A stretch of 64,000 nt of DNA, from the NCBI RefSeq assembly GCF_000711875.1, contig NZ_JONM01000002.1, positions 481,859-545,858 of the forward strand, in the 5' to 3' direction. The position numbers were made by a program, and so were the translations under genes. The number at the start of each line of letters is the position of its first letter. Within the stretch, counting starts at the first letter, position 1. The notes below the pieces were generated by a model. That model saw only the letters and a list, made by a program, of their open reading frames with translations. It searched no databases and was not told where the DNA came from. The stretch is from Andreprevotia chitinilytica DSM 18519. GTDB lineage: Bacteria > Pseudomonadota > Gammaproteobacteria > Burkholderiales > Chitinibacteraceae. Below, piece by piece: positions 30,433-41,800 of the stretch.

Positions 30433-30464
30433 AAAAAAGTGCGGCTTGTCCGCACTTTTTTTTT
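30433..30464 (+). terminator. Attenuator terminator upstream of thrS
   Basis: A 12-bp stem (30433-30444 with 30450-30461) with a 5-nt loop and nine consecutive T (30456-30464) forms a textbook intrinsic terminator. It lies between the leader peptide and thrS, so thrS transcripts from upstream must read through it. Confidence 0.9.
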
Positions 30465-30519
30465 GCCCTGTGCGGGCGCCGAATCTCAAACGCTGTACAA
30501 CCGGACTTAGGTGGACGAT

Positions 30520-32424
30520 ATGCCCACGATCACGCTTCCTGATGGTTCCCAACGCCAATTTGATGCCCCGCTGCGCGTCGCTGATGTCGCAGCCAGCATT
30601 GGTGCCGGTCTTGCCCGTGCCGCGCTTGCCGGCAAGGTGGACGGACAGCTGGTCGATACCAGCTACCTGATCGACCGCGATGTGCAGCTGGCCATCATCA
30701 CTGATCGCGATGCCGACGGTCTCGACGTCATCCGCCATTCGACAGCCCACTTGCTCGCCTATGCGGTCAAGGAGTTGTTCCCGGATGCGCAAGTCACTAT
30801 CGGTCCGGTCATCGATGACGGCTTTTTCTACGATTTCAGCTACAAGCGCCCGTTTACACCAGAAGACCTCGCAGCCATCGAGAAGAAAATGCTCGAACTG
30901 TCGAAGAAAGATATTCCGGTTGAGCGTTACGAATTGCCGCGCGATGAAGCCGTTGCCTACTTCAAGAGCATTGGCGAGGCCTACAAGGCGGAAATCATCG
31001 AGAGCATTCCTCAGGGTGAGGTGCTGAGCTTGTATCGCGAAGGCGATTTCACTGACTTGTGCCGCGGCCCGCACGTGCCGTCCACGGGCAAGCTGAAAGT
31101 GTTCAAGTTGATGAAGGTGGCCGGTGCCTATTGGCGCGGCGATTCGAAGAACGAAATGCTGACGCGTATCTACGGCACGGCGTGGACGAAGAAGGAAGAT
31201 CTCGACGCCTATCTGCACCGGCTTGAAGAAGCCGAAAAGCGGGATCACCGCAAGATCGGTCGCGCCTTGGATCTCTTCCATATGCAGGAAGAGGCGCCGG
31301 GTATGGTGTTCTGGCATCCCAAGGGTTGGGCGCTGTGGCAGGCGGTCGAGCAATACATGCGTCGCCGTTTGGTCAAGTCGGGCTATCAGGAAGTGCGTAC
31401 GCCGATGATGATGGATCGTAGCCTGTGGGAGAAATCCGGCCACTGGGAGAACTATCAAGACAATATGTTCGTCACGGAGTCCGAAAAGCGCACTTACGCA
31501 GTTAAACCGATGAACTGCCCTGGGCATGTGCAGATTTTCAATAGCGATCTGCGCTCCTATCGCGATTTGCCGCTACGCATGGCCGAGTTCGGCGCTTGTC
31601 ACCGCAACGAGCCGGGTGGTTCGCTGCACGGTCTGATGCGGGTGCGTGGCTTCACGCAAGATGATGCGCATATTTTCTGTACCGAAGGCCAGTTCATCGA
31701 AGAGGCCAAGGTTTTCCACGCGCTGGCAATGAGCGTGTATGACGACTTTGGCTTCGAGCACGTCGCGATCAAGTTGGCACTGCGCCCTGATAAGCGTGCT
31801 GGTAGCGATGAAGTGTGGGATCGTGCCGAGGCAGGCCTGCGTGAAGCGTTGCGCGCTTGCGGGGTTGAATGGGAAGAGCTGCCAGGCGAAGGCGCTTTCT
31901 ATGGCCCCAAGATCGAGTACCACATCAAGGATGCAATTGGTCGTTCCTGGCAGTGCGGTACGCTGCAGCTCGACTTCGTGCTGCCGGAGCGCCTCGGCCC
32001 CGAATATGTGGCGGAAGACAATACGCGCCAGCGCCCCGTGATGTTGCATCGTGCGATCGTGGGGTCGATGGAGCGCTTTCTTGGCATCCTGATCGAAAAC
32101 TTCTCCGGTGCGTTCCCGGCTTGGCTCGCGCCAACGCAAGCGGTGGTGCTGAATATCTCCGAAGCGCAGCGCGAATATGCTGAATCGGTCACGCGTGAAC
32201 TCAAGGCGACTGGCTTCAGAGTCGAGTCCGACTTGAGAAACGAGAAAATAACCTATAAAATCCGCGAACATAGCTTGCAACGCGTTCCCTTTCAGCTCAT
32301 CGTGGGCGACAAGGAAAAGGAAGCAGGCTTGGTGGCCGTGCGTAGCCGCAGTGGTGAAGATCTCGGACAAGTCAGCATTGCAGCGTTCATTGAACGTCTG
32401 CAAAGCGAATTTCCGGTGATCTGA
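30520..32424 (+). CDS. thrS: Threonine--tRNA ligase
   Basis: Charges tRNA-Thr. The 634-residue protein has an N-terminal TGS domain (to ~60), an editing domain with [11 protein letters not shown], the class II catalytic core (MNCPGH with zinc ligands, motif 2 around [19 protein letters not shown]) and an anticodon-binding domain. I chose ATG 30520 ([11 protein letters not shown], as in E. coli) with AGGTGG just upstream, over an in-frame GTG at 30511. It heads the thrS-infC-rpmI-rplT group and sits behind the threonine leader and terminator. Confidence 0.97.
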   Translation: MPTITLPDGSQRQFDAPLRVADVAASIGAGLARAALAGKVDGQLVDTSYLIDRDVQLAIITDRDADGLDVIRHSTAHLLAYAVKELFPDAQVTIGPVIDDGFFYDFSYKRPFTPEDLAAIEKKMLELSKKDIPVERYELPRDEAVAYFKSIGEAYKAEIIESIPQGEVLSLYREGDFTDLCRGPHVPSTGKLKVFKLMKVAGAYWRGDSKNEMLTRIYGTAWTKKEDLDAYLHRLEEAEKRDHRKIGRALDLFHMQEEAPGMVFWHPKGWALWQAVEQYMRRRLVKSGYQEVRTPMMMDRSLWEKSGHWENYQDNMFVTESEKRTYAVKPMNCPGHVQIFNSDLRSYRDLPLRMAEFGACHRNEPGGSLHGLMRVRGFTQDDAHIFCTEGQFIEEAKVFHALAMSVYDDFGFEHVAIKLALRPDKRAGSDEVWDRAEAGLREALRACGVEWEELPGEGAFYGPKIEYHIKDAIGRSWQCGTLQLDFVLPERLGPEYVAEDNTRQRPVMLHRAIVGSMERFLGILIENFSGAFPAWLAPTQAVVLNISEAQREYAESVTRELKATGFRVESDLRNEKITYKIREHSLQRVPFQLIVGDKEKEAGLVAVRSRSGEDLGQVSIAAFIERLQSEFPVI

Positions 32425-32471
32425 ACCCCGACCGACGCACGGTTTTTGTTTTAACGACTTGGAGAAAAACA

Positions 32472-32993
32472 ATAGCTGCTTTGGATAAAGAGCCGCGCAT
32501 CAATGGTGAAATCACCGCGCGCGAAGTGCGTCTGCAAGGTGTAGACGGCGAACAACTGGGTATTGTCAGCCTGTATGACGCGATTGCGAAGGCCGAAGAG
32601 GCCGACGTCGATCTGGTTGAAATCGCCCCGACGGCCCAGCCGCCGGTATGCCGCCTGATGGACTACGGCAAGTTCAAATACGAGAAATCGAAAAAAGAAC
32701 ATGCCGCCAAGCTCAAGCAGAAGCAGATCCAGGTCAAGGAAGTCAAATTCCGTCCGGGTACCGACGAAAACGACTATCAGGTCAAGCTGCGTAACCTGAC
32801 CCGCTTTCTTGAGGAAGGCGACAAGGCCAAGATCACGCTGCGCTTCCGCGGTCGTGAAATGGCCCACCAGGAAATCGGCATGGCCCAATTGAAGCGTGTC
32901 GAGGCTGATTTGGCCGAGGTCGCGATCGTTGAGCAGTTCCCGAAGCTGGAAGGCCGGCAGATGATCATGATGCTGGCGCCGAAAAAGAAGTAA
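32472..32993 (+). CDS. infC: Translation initiation factor IF-3
   Basis: IF-3 binds the 30S subunit and checks start codons. The product, about 173 residues, contains [46 protein letters not shown] and ends MMLAPKKK. No ATG or GTG is near the right place. The best start is ATA at 32472, 7 nt after GGAG; the TTG at 32481 is 16 nt away from it. A non-canonical start is a known feature of infC (AUU in E. coli) and underlies its autoregulation. Confidence 0.93.
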   Translation: MAALDKEPRINGEITAREVRLQGVDGEQLGIVSLYDAIAKAEEADVDLVEIAPTAQPPVCRLMDYGKFKYEKSKKEHAAKLKQKQIQVKEVKFRPGTDENDYQVKLRNLTRFLEEGDKAKITLRFRGREMAHQEIGMAQLKRVEADLAEVAIVEQFPKLEGRQMIMMLAPKKK

Positions 32994-33023
32994 TCGGCGG
33001 TAGCAGTCAAGAATAGTGGAGTG

Positions 33024-33125
33024 GCGACAGCCTCCGCCAAGGTGCCAGAGAATTTTCTGGTGCCGGTTGTCGCAATACGTGGTGCCAGGCCCCTAAGTCC
33101 CTGAGGAAACCCCAAGGGGCGCCTG
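33024..33125 (+). promoter_or_regulatory. Structured leader between infC and rpmI
   Basis: The 164-nt gap folds by eye into two elements. A 9-bp stem GCGACAGCC (33024-33032) pairs with GGTTGTCGC (33065-33073) around an inner CCAGA/TCTGG hairpin. A second stem pairs CAGGCCCC (33086-33093) with GGGGCGCCTG (33116-33125), with a two-base bulge. It lies directly before rpmI-rplT, where L20 represses translation in other bacteria. An L20 operator is a reasonable guess, not shown. Confidence 0.45.
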
Positions 33126-33157
33126 TCGCCGAAGCTAACATCGATAGGAGCATTTAA

Positions 33158-33355
33158 ATGCCCAAGATGAAAACCAAGAGCGGCGCCGCCAAGCGTTTCA
33201 AGGTGCTCGGCTCTGGTGGCGTTAAGCGCGGTCACGCGTTCAAGCGTCACATCCTGACCAAGAAAACCACCAAGAACAAGCGCCAACTGCGCGGCACCAG
33301 CATGGTCGATCCGACCAATATGGGCCACGTACGTGCGATGTTGCCCTACGCGTAA
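33158..33355 (+). CDS. rpmI: 50S ribosomal protein L35
   Basis: A 65-residue L35 of the large subunit: [16 protein letters not shown] followed by KRHILTKK and [10 protein letters not shown]. It is paired with rplT (16-nt gap). The unusually long structured gap upstream suggests translational control of rpmI-rplT. Confidence 0.97.
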   Translation: MPKMKTKSGAAKRFKVLGSGGVKRGHAFKRHILTKKTTKNKRQLRGTSMVDPTNMGHVRAMLPYA

Positions 33356-33371
33356 CTAAAGGAGAAGAAAC

Positions 33372-33731
33372 ATGCCTCGCGTTAAACGTGGTGTAACCGC
33401 CCGCGCTCGTCATAAGAAAGTTCTCGCCCTTGCCAAGGGCTACCGCGGTCGTCGTAAGAACGTATACCGCATAGCCAAGCAAGCGGTGATGAAGGCTGGT
33501 CAATATGCATATCGTGACCGTCGTCAAAGGAAGCGTCAGTTCCGTACTCTGTGGATTGCTCGTATCAACGCAGCATCCCGTGAGTGTGGCCTGGCATACA
33601 GCCGCTTCATGAACGGCCTGAAGAAGGCTGGTATTGAAGTTGACCGCAAGGTGCTGGCCGACCTGGCCGTGTTCGACAAGCCGGCTTTTGCCAAGTTTGT
33701 TGAGCAAGCCAAGGTAAGCCTCGCTGCCTGA
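33372..33731 (+). CDS. rplT: 50S ribosomal protein L20
   Basis: This 119-residue L20 is an early-assembly large-subunit protein that also represses its own operon in E. coli and Bacillus. The start [16 protein letters not shown] and the segment [18 protein letters not shown] are characteristic. A terminator follows 18 nt after the stop. Confidence 0.97.
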   Translation: MPRVKRGVTARARHKKVLALAKGYRGRRKNVYRIAKQAVMKAGQYAYRDRRQRKRQFRTLWIARINAASRECGLAYSRFMNGLKKAGIEVDRKVLADLAVFDKPAFAKFVEQAKVSLAA

Positions 33732-33749
33732 TCGGCAATGTGCTTGAAG

Positions 33750-33775
33750 AGGGAGGCGATCAGCCTCCCTTTTTT
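33750..33775 (+). terminator. Rho-independent terminator after rplT
   Basis: An 8-bp GC-rich stem (33750-33757 with 33763-33770), 5-nt loop and six T. It ends or attenuates the thrS-infC-rpmI-rplT transcript before pheS. Confidence 0.88.
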
Positions 33776-33797
33776 ATTCATTGATTTTATTTGCTGA

Positions 33798-34865
<1,068 letters not shown>

Positions 34866-34880
34866 CCCGGAGCGCATCGC

Positions 34881-37235
34881 ATGAAATTCTCTGAACAGTG
34901 GCTGCGCGCCTGGGTCAACCCGGCGCTGTCGTCTGATGAACTCGCCCATCTGTTGACGATGGCCGGGCTGGAAGTCGAAGAAAACGAAGCAGCTGCCCCT
35001 GCTTTTACCAATGTCTTTGTTGCCGAAGTGCTGAGCGTGACCAAGCACCCGGATGCGGATCGCCTTAACGTTTGCTCGGTGAACGTGGGCGAAGCCGAGG
35101 CGGTGCAGATTGTCTGCGGCGCGCCCAACGTCAAGCCGGGCATCCGCATTCCGTGCGCGCGCATTGGCGCTGTGTTGCCGGGGGACTTCAAGATCAAGCA
35201 AGCCAAGGTGCGCGGCGTTGAGTCGTTTGGCATGCTTTGCTCCGGTGACGAGTTGGGTATCCCTGATGGCGTCGATGGTCTGCTGGTATTGCCGACAGAT
35301 GCGCCGGTCGGCGCGCCGATTCGTGACTACCTGCAGCTCGACGATCGCCTGCTCATGCTCAAGCTCACGCCGAACCGCACGGACTGCCTATCAATCAAAG
35401 GTATTGCGCGTGAAGTCGCTGCCTTGACTGGTACGGTGCAAAGCCCGGTCGCCATTGCCGCCGTGCAGCCAAAGAACGACGACGTACGCTCGGTAACGCT
35501 TGGTTCCACTGATGCTTGCCCGCGTTATGCCGGCCGCGTGATCCGCAATATCAATCAAGCTGCCACAACGCCAGATTGGATGAAGCAACGTCTGGCGCGC
35601 AGCGGTATCCGTTCGATTTCCGCGACCGTCGATGTGACCAACTACGTGCTGCTCGAACAGGGCCAGCCGATGCACGCCTTCGATCTGGCCAAACTGGATG
35701 GCGGCATCACGGCCCGCTATGCCAAGGCCGGCGAGACGATCAAGCTGCTGAACGACAAAGAACTCGCGCTCGAAGCCGACATGCTGGTGATTGCCGATGA
35801 TAAAAAGCCGGTGGCTTTGGCTGGCATCATGGGCGGCGGCGATACCGGCGTGACCGAAGCGACCCGCGATATCTTCCTCGAGTCCGCGTTCTTTGCCCCC
35901 AATGTGATTGCCGGCAAGGCGCGTCGTTTGGGGTTCTCGTCCGATTCCAGTCATCGCTTCGAGCGCGGTGTTGATTTCGGCGCGTGCCGTGATGCACTTG
36001 AGCGCGCTACGCAATTGGTACTGGAAATTTGTGGCGGCGAAGCTGGCCCGGTGGTCGAGCAGATCGCCGAACTACCAGCCCGCAAGCCAGTGCTGCTGCG
36101 CGTATCGCGTGTTGCCAAGGTGTTGGGTGTAGCGTTGTCTGCCGATGAAATCGTCGCAATCCTGAATCGCCTCGGTCTGGCAACTGTTGTCTCTGGCGAT
36201 GCCATCACGGTTACGCCACCGTCGTACCGCTTCGATATCGAAATCGAAGAAGACCTGATTGAAGAGGTTGCCCGCGTTTTTGGTTACGACAATGTGCCTG
36301 TTGCTGCATCCAACGCCAAGTTGTCCATGCTGCCGCAGTCGGGCAATGCCCGTGGCAAGGCAGCGCTGAAAGACATCCTCGTTGCCCGCGACTATCAAGA
36401 GGCGATCAACTACGCCTTCGTCGAAGAAAAGTGGGAAGCCGATTTCGCCGGCAATGCCGCGCCGATCAAGCTGATCAACCCGATTGCCAGCCAGATGAGC
36501 GTGATGCGCTCGACGTTGTTCGGCGGTCTGGTGAATGCCCTCAAGCACAATCTCAACCGCAAGCAGGAGCGGGTGCGGCTGTTCGAATTGGCCCGCGTGT
36601 TTCATGGTGTCGCCGCCGATGCACAGTCGGAAAAAATCGCCGGGCTCGCATGGGGCAGTCGTGAGCCGGAGCAGTGGGGGGCAGGCAAAGAGCGCGTGGA
36701 TTTCTATGATGTGAAGGCTGATGTCGAAGCGCTGATCGCGCCCCGCATTGCCGAGTTCCGTCGTGCCAGCCATCCCGCATTGCATCCGGGGCGTTCGGCT
36801 GATGTCGTGCTTGGTGGCGTGGTGATTGGCGTGATCGGCGAACTGCATCCGAAGTGGGTGCAGCAATACGAATTGGGTAATGCGCCGGTGCTGTTCGAAA
36901 TCGATGTCGCTGCCTTGTTGGCGGTGGATAAAGTCGAAGCGAAGGCGGTTTCGCGCTTCCAGCCGGTGCGCCGCGATTTGGCGCTAGTGGTCGACGAATA
37001 CGTAGCCGTAGCCGAGTTGCTGAGTGTTTTTTCCGATGTCAAATCGCCCTTCATCACGGGTATCGAACTCTTCGATGTGTACCGTGGAAAGGGGGTCGAC
37101 GAGGGGAAAAAGAGCCTTGCTTTCAAGGTGTTAATGCAAGATACTCACAAAACGCTTACGGACGAAGAAGTCGACGGCGTCGTGGCGAAGCTGATTCGCC
37201 AAGGGGAAAAATGCGGAGCGACCCTCCGTGCATAA
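34881..37235 (+). CDS. pheT: Phenylalanine--tRNA ligase beta subunit
   Basis: The 784-residue partner of PheS. It has an N-terminal tRNA-binding (EMAP-like) domain with [13 protein letters not shown], then the B3/B4 editing region ([31 protein letters not shown]), B5 and the catalytic-like core. The C-terminal anticodon-binding domain begins near [15 protein letters not shown]. Length and domain order are normal. Confidence 0.97.
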   Translation: MKFSEQWLRAWVNPALSSDELAHLLTMAGLEVEENEAAAPAFTNVFVAEVLSVTKHPDADRLNVCSVNVGEAEAVQIVCGAPNVKPGIRIPCARIGAVLPGDFKIKQAKVRGVESFGMLCSGDELGIPDGVDGLLVLPTDAPVGAPIRDYLQLDDRLLMLKLTPNRTDCLSIKGIAREVAALTGTVQSPVAIAAVQPKNDDVRSVTLGSTDACPRYAGRVIRNINQAATTPDWMKQRLARSGIRSISATVDVTNYVLLEQGQPMHAFDLAKLDGGITARYAKAGETIKLLNDKELALEADMLVIADDKKPVALAGIMGGGDTGVTEATRDIFLESAFFAPNVIAGKARRLGFSSDSSHRFERGVDFGACRDALERATQLVLEICGGEAGPVVEQIAELPARKPVLLRVSRVAKVLGVALSADEIVAILNRLGLATVVSGDAITVTPPSYRFDIEIEEDLIEEVARVFGYDNVPVAASNAKLSMLPQSGNARGKAALKDILVARDYQEAINYAFVEEKWEADFAGNAAPIKLINPIASQMSVMRSTLFGGLVNALKHNLNRKQERVRLFELARVFHGVAADAQSEKIAGLAWGSREPEQWGAGKERVDFYDVKADVEALIAPRIAEFRRASHPALHPGRSADVVLGGVVIGVIGELHPKWVQQYELGNAPVLFEIDVAALLAVDKVEAKAVSRFQPVRRDLALVVDEYVAVAELLSVFSDVKSPFITGIELFDVYRGKGVDEGKKSLAFKVLMQDTHKTLTDEEVDGVVAKLIRQGEKCGATLRA

Positions 37236-37257
37236 TATGCAGTTCGGGACTACAACA

Positions 37258-37575
37258 ATGACGCTCACCAAGGCCGATCTGGCCGACCTGTTGTTCGATA
37301 AGGTCGGTCTGAACAAACGTGAAGCCAAAGACATGGTCGAGGCCTTTTTCGAAGAGATCCGCGGTTCCTTGCAAGAAGGCGACGTGGTCAAGCTCTCAGG
37401 CTTCGGCAATTTCCAACTGCGTGACAAGCCACAGCGCCCGGGTCGCAACCCGAAAACCGGCGAAGAGATTCCAATCTCTGCCCGCCGTGTGGTCACTTTC
37501 CACGCGAGCCAGAAACTCAAGGGACTCGTCGAGCTGCACTATGCAAAGCGCCAGCAACGTCGTACCGACCAGTGA
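37258..37575 (+). CDS. ihfA: Integration host factor subunit alpha
   Basis: IHF-alpha pairs with IHF-beta to bend DNA in replication, recombination and transcription. From ATG 37258 the protein is 105 residues: [35 protein letters not shown], and the beta-arm [18 protein letters not shown], closely matching E. coli IhfA. In-frame ATGs at 37228 and 37237 overlap or abut pheT and are less likely. pheT-ihfA-merR is a standard betaproteobacterial order. Confidence 0.96.
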   Translation: MTLTKADLADLLFDKVGLNKREAKDMVEAFFEEIRGSLQEGDVVKLSGFGNFQLRDKPQRPGRNPKTGEEIPISARRVVTFHASQKLKGLVELHYAKRQQRRTDQ

Positions 37576-37900
37576 CCTGCCGCCGATTCCGGCCAAGCGC
37601 TACTTCACCATTGGCGAAGTGAGTGAGCTGTGTGGCGTAAAGCCACACGTGTTGCGCTACTGGGAGCAGGAGTTCACCCAACTCAAGCCGGTCAAGCGTC
37701 GGGGTAACCGGCGCTATTACCAGCACCATGAAGTGCTGCTGGTGCGCCGTATCCGCTCGCTGCTGTATGAGCAAGGTTTCACCATCAGCGGCGCGCGCAA
37801 CCAGCTTGCGCATCTGGGTGAAAACGAAGTGAGCGCCGTGGCGACCAACGCGACTGTGCGTGAAGAACTACACGAATTGCTTAACTGGCTACAAGCCTAG
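37541..37900 (+). CDS. MerR family transcriptional regulator
   Basis: This 119-residue regulator carries a MerR-type winged helix ([22 protein letters not shown], then GNRRYY) from about residue 20 to 90. It has only a short tail, too short for a metal-binding or effector domain. It overlaps the end of ihfA by 35 nt in another frame, so translation is likely coupled. The family downstream of ihfA is widely conserved but its targets are unknown to me. Confidence 0.88.
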   Translation: MQSASNVVPTSDLPPIPAKRYFTIGEVSELCGVKPHVLRYWEQEFTQLKPVKRRGNRRYYQHHEVLLVRRIRSLLYEQGFTISGARNQLAHLGENEVSAVATNATVREELHELLNWLQA

Positions 37901-37937
37901 CCGTGATGACAGAGAGTCGTTATAATCGCGTCTCTCT

Positions 37938-38014
37938 CGGAATGTAGCGCAGCCTGGTAGCGCACTTGCATGGGGTGCAAGGGGTCGCGAGTTCGAATCC
38001 CGCCATTCCGACCA
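37938..38014 (+). tRNA. tRNA-Pro (anticodon GGG)
   Basis: Acceptor stem CGGAATG pairs with CATTCCG, CCA is encoded. Anticodon stem CTTGC/GCAAG with loop ATGGGGT gives GGG, reading CCC/CCU. A TATAAT box at 37921-37926 suggests its own promoter. A strong terminator follows at once. Confidence 0.96.
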
Positions 38015-38020
38015 ATAGAG

Positions 38021-38056
38021 AAAAAGGGCCTGGATCATATGATCCAGGCCCTTTTT
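38021..38056. terminator. Bidirectional terminator after tRNA-Pro
   Basis: A perfect 36-bp palindrome (38021-38038 with 38039-38056) flanked by A-run on one side and T-run on the other. It can end both the tRNA transcript and the convergent DUF2165 gene. Confidence 0.9.
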
Positions 38057-38086
38057 TCATGCCTGTTTTATATCAGCGCTTTTCCA

Positions 38087-38593
38087 TCATTCCTTGTGCA
38101 CGATCGCTGCAATCAAGACCAGAAAGCACGGCAGCGTATAGATCATGCCGCCCAGCTGCGTGGCCAGTGCGCCCTTGCTTTGCCATGCCAGAAACCAATC
38201 CCCCGCCACGACCATAAAACCCAAACCCCAAGCTGAAACAGCTGCCACGCAGCTGAGAATCAACGGAATCTTGGCGGAGGCAAACACCGGGTATTCAGCC
38301 TTGAGCGCCCGCGCCATCTTGATGATCGACCACAGCCCCAGCAACCCGGCCAGCGTTTCGGTCGCTGTGATCATCACCAAGCCGACCTGTGCGGCCCACG
38401 GGGCAGAAATGGCGCGCCACGTCTGTGCCGGGTTGCCGTAGGTATCGGTCATGGCCAGCATCGGTGCGACAGCGAACTTCGCCGTGCCTTCAAAGCCACT
38501 GACATTGTTCAGGAAGGAGAACAGCCCCCACAGCGTCGGGAACAGGGCCAGCACGATCAGGGCGAGGCGGATGGTCAGGTAGTAAGAGCGCAT
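38087..38593 (-). CDS. DUF2165 family membrane protein
   Basis: This 168-residue protein has four hydrophobic segments (about 7-25, 70-92, 108-130 and 145-165) and the typical GDWFLAWQSK stretch of the DUF2165 small membrane proteins. No function is established. I chose ATG 38593 (MRSYYLTIRL), preceded by CGGAG; an ATG two codons earlier is too close to that site. It stands alone between the tRNA-Pro terminator and a gene-free stretch. Confidence 0.75.
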   Translation of the reverse strand: MRSYYLTIRLALIVLALFPTLWGLFSFLNNVSGFEGTAKFAVAPMLAMTDTYGNPAQTWRAISAPWAAQVGLVMITATETLAGLLGLWSIIKMARALKAEYPVFASAKIPLILSCVAAVSAWGLGFMVVAGDWFLAWQSKGALATQLGGMIYTLPCFLVLIAAIVHKE

Positions 38594-38883
38594 TGGCATC
38601 TCCGGTTGGGTCGGGAGGGGGAAACGAGAAAACCGGGCAGGACGGTTTGCCGGGCAGATTGGGCAACATGTTCAGCTGCCGACATCGTTTGCACGATACG
38701 CGACGTATTTATTACAGACAACGTCATGAATCTTGCCTGTGTGTCGCAAAGCGATATGCGGGCACGAACACTGGTGTTTGGAAGCCCGCGGAAATTCCCG
38801 CATTGGCGCGTTTGGTGTCGCATAAACAACAATGCCCTTGCCAGAGCCGGCAAGGGCGTTGTTATGCCAACTAGTCGCCCGGA
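38594..38883. other. Intergenic region between DUF2165 gene and NAD-GDH
   Basis: This 290-bp stretch must hold the DUF2165 promoter and the 3' end of the glutamate dehydrogenase transcript. Apart from the terminator hairpin at 38828-38863, I see no gene or repeat in it. Confidence 0.6.
38828..38863 (-). terminator. Terminator-like hairpin after NAD-GDH
   Basis: A 15-bp stem with one wobble pair (38828-38842 with 38849-38863) and a 6-nt loop, 20 nt past the stop of the glutamate dehydrogenase gene. There is no long T-run. Confidence 0.6.
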
Positions 38884-41800
38884 TCAGGCGCGGCCGTAGT
38901 ACTGCAGTTCCTGTTGATGCCGCATGTCATCCAGCCGACCAACCGCGCCGAGGATGCCGGAGAGCTGTACCGCACCGCCCGTGCTCGCCGCAACGCAGAG
39001 CGCGTGCAGGGTATCCAGGGCGTTACGCCAACCCAGCTGTTGCACCGTGGCATCCACATCGCTTGCATCCGCTTGCGCCAACACACGCGCCGCCAGCAGC
39101 AAGTTGATCCGGTCCATCATTTTCAATGCCCATTGCGCAGCGCCCGGTTGGCCGGCTTGGTTCAGCACCATAGCCAAGTTGCCGGGGCTGGTCTGCTCGG
39201 ATACTTGCCGGAGTACGACCAGCACGCGTGTTGCTGCGTGACCTTGTGCAATCAACGGCTGCGCTGCCGCGAGGGTTGCAAAGCGGCGACTGTGTGCCAG
39301 CAATTGCTCCGCCAAGGCGCTGCTGGTTGGGGTGACGTTGCTCATTGCACCCAAGGCCGGGCAGAGCGCTTGCCAGCTTGCTGCCGAGCAACTCTCCGGT
39401 ACGGCGAGCAAGGCATCGACGGCAGCAGCCAGACCTTGCTCCAGCGCCGCATCAATCGCGTGGCGCTCGGCCCTTGGCAGGGTGGTCAGCAAGTGATCGT
39501 GCTGTTGCAGCCAAGCATCGAGATCTTGCGCAGCGTAGGCAAAGGCGAAGGCGTCGATGACTTGCACCAGCGATGCCTGACTGCGTGTGGTGACATCGTG
39601 AGCGAAGTGAATGCCAGCCCGGTCGACCAGTTCGTTGGCGAGGCGGGTGGCGATGATTTCAGCCGCCAGCGGATGGCGGTCGATGCCGAGTTCGCGCACG
39701 TCAGCGGGGAAATAGCGCTGCAGAAAGTAGCTATGCCATGGCATCACCGCTGGCTTGGCGGCCAGCCAGGCGGACTTGATCGCCATCTTGGCGTGCGCCA
39801 ATACCACCGCCAGCTCCGGGTCGTACAAGCGACCAGCGTCGCGGGTGGCTAGCACGGCGTCGGTGGGCAGTTTCTCCAAAGCTCGGTCAAGACCGGCAGA
39901 TGCTTCCAGCGAGCGCAGCAACGCGGCGGGATCGGCAATCAAGCCCGGCACATGGCGGTGACGCATCAAGCGACGTGCTTGGGCGCGGTTGGTAGCGAGT
40001 ACCGCCTGTTCGACAGCGGGCGCCATGCGGGCCAGCAAGTCCGACGTGGCGCCAGTCGCCATACCCGCTTGCTGCAGCAGAATCTTCAGATTCACTTCGT
40101 GATCCGAGCAATCCACGCCGGCCGAGTTATCGACGGCATCGGTCAGCACCAGCACGCCTTGCGCGGCGAGTTCGATGCGGGCGGACTGGGTCAGGCCGAG
40201 ATTGCCGCCTTCGACAACGACCCGACCCCGCACTTCGCTCGCATCCAGCCGCACGCGGTCGTTGGCGCGGTCGCGCACTTGTTCATGCGTTTCGCCGGCA
40301 GCTTTGAAATAGGTGCCAATGCCGCCGTTGTAAATTACGTCGACCTGCGTGGCCAGAATGGCGCGGATCAATGCATCCGGGCTCAGTTGGGTGTCGTTGA
40401 TGCCCAGCGCTGCACGAACTTCTTCTGTCAGTGGAATGCTGCGCTCAGCACGCGACCAGATGCCGCCACCACTGGAAATCAGCGAGCGGTCATAGTCATC
40501 CCACGACGAGCGCGGCAGCGCGAATAGGCGTTGGCGTTCGGCATAGGCGCGGGCGGTGTCGGGTTTGGGGTCAATGAAGATATGGCGATGATCGAACGCC
40601 GCAATCAGCTGCAGGCGCGGCATCAGCAACATGCCGTTGCCAAACACGTCGCCGCTCATGTCGCCGATGCCGACGACGGTGAAGCTGTCACGGGTCCAGT
40701 CGATACCGGTTTCGGTAAAGCGGATCTTGGCCGTTTCCCATGCGCCCTTGGCAGTGATGCCGAGCTTCTTGTGGTCGTAACCGTTGGAGCCGCCGGAGGC
40801 GAACGCATCGCCCAGCCAGAAGCCACGCTCCAGCGATATCGCATTCGCCACGTCCGAGAAACTGGCGGTGCCCTTGTCGGCCGCGACCACCAGATACGGA
40901 TCATCGCCGTCGTGCCGCGCCACATTGGCCGGATGCTGGACGCGGCCGTCGACGTAGTTGTCGGTCAGGTCCAGCAGCGCATTAATAAACAGCTGGTAGA
41001 CTTCGACGCCTTCCTGCGCGATGCGCTCACGCGGCGCCTCGTGCGGCAGCAGCTTGCAGACGAAGCCGCCTTTCGCGCCGGTCGGCACGATCACGGCGTT
41101 CTTCACCAGCTGCGCTTTGACGAGGCCGAGTACTTCGGTGCGGTAATCCTCGCGTCGATCCGACCAGCGCAAGCCACCGCGTGATACCGGGCCGCCGCGC
41201 AGATGCACGCCCTCAAAGCGTTCGGAGAACACGAAAATTTCGCGATACGGGCGCGGCTTGGGCAGGAATTCCAGCGCTTGGGCATCGAGCTTGATTGCTA
41301 GATAGTCCGGCAGCGGGTCGGTGTGGTGATGCTGAAAGTAGTTGCTGCGCAGCGTTGCGCCGACCAATTGGCGCAGTTTTTCCAGCAGCTCGGCGGCATC
41401 GACATCGGTCAATGCGGCGATGGTGCGTTGCAGTTGCGTGAGCGCGATGGCTTCGGCATTGATGACTCGATCAGCGCTCGGATCAAGGCGGGCATTGTGA
41501 TACGCCAGCCATTCGCGCACAGCGGCGGGTTGGCGGCGCAGGCAATCGGCCATATAGCGCAGGCTCATGTGCCAGCCGGCCTGGCGCAGATAACTCGCGT
41601 AGGCACGCACCAGCAGGATTTCATGCGCGTTGAGTTCGGCGATCACCGCCAGACCGTTCAGGCGGCCATCTTCGGCTTCCAGGCTGAACAGTCGGCCGAG
41701 GAAATCGGCGAAGGCCGCCGGGCTACCCAGCTGGGCCAGCCGTGCGCTCGATGCGCTGTCCAGCCACAGGCGCGAACGCGGGCTGCCGGTATCGCTATTC

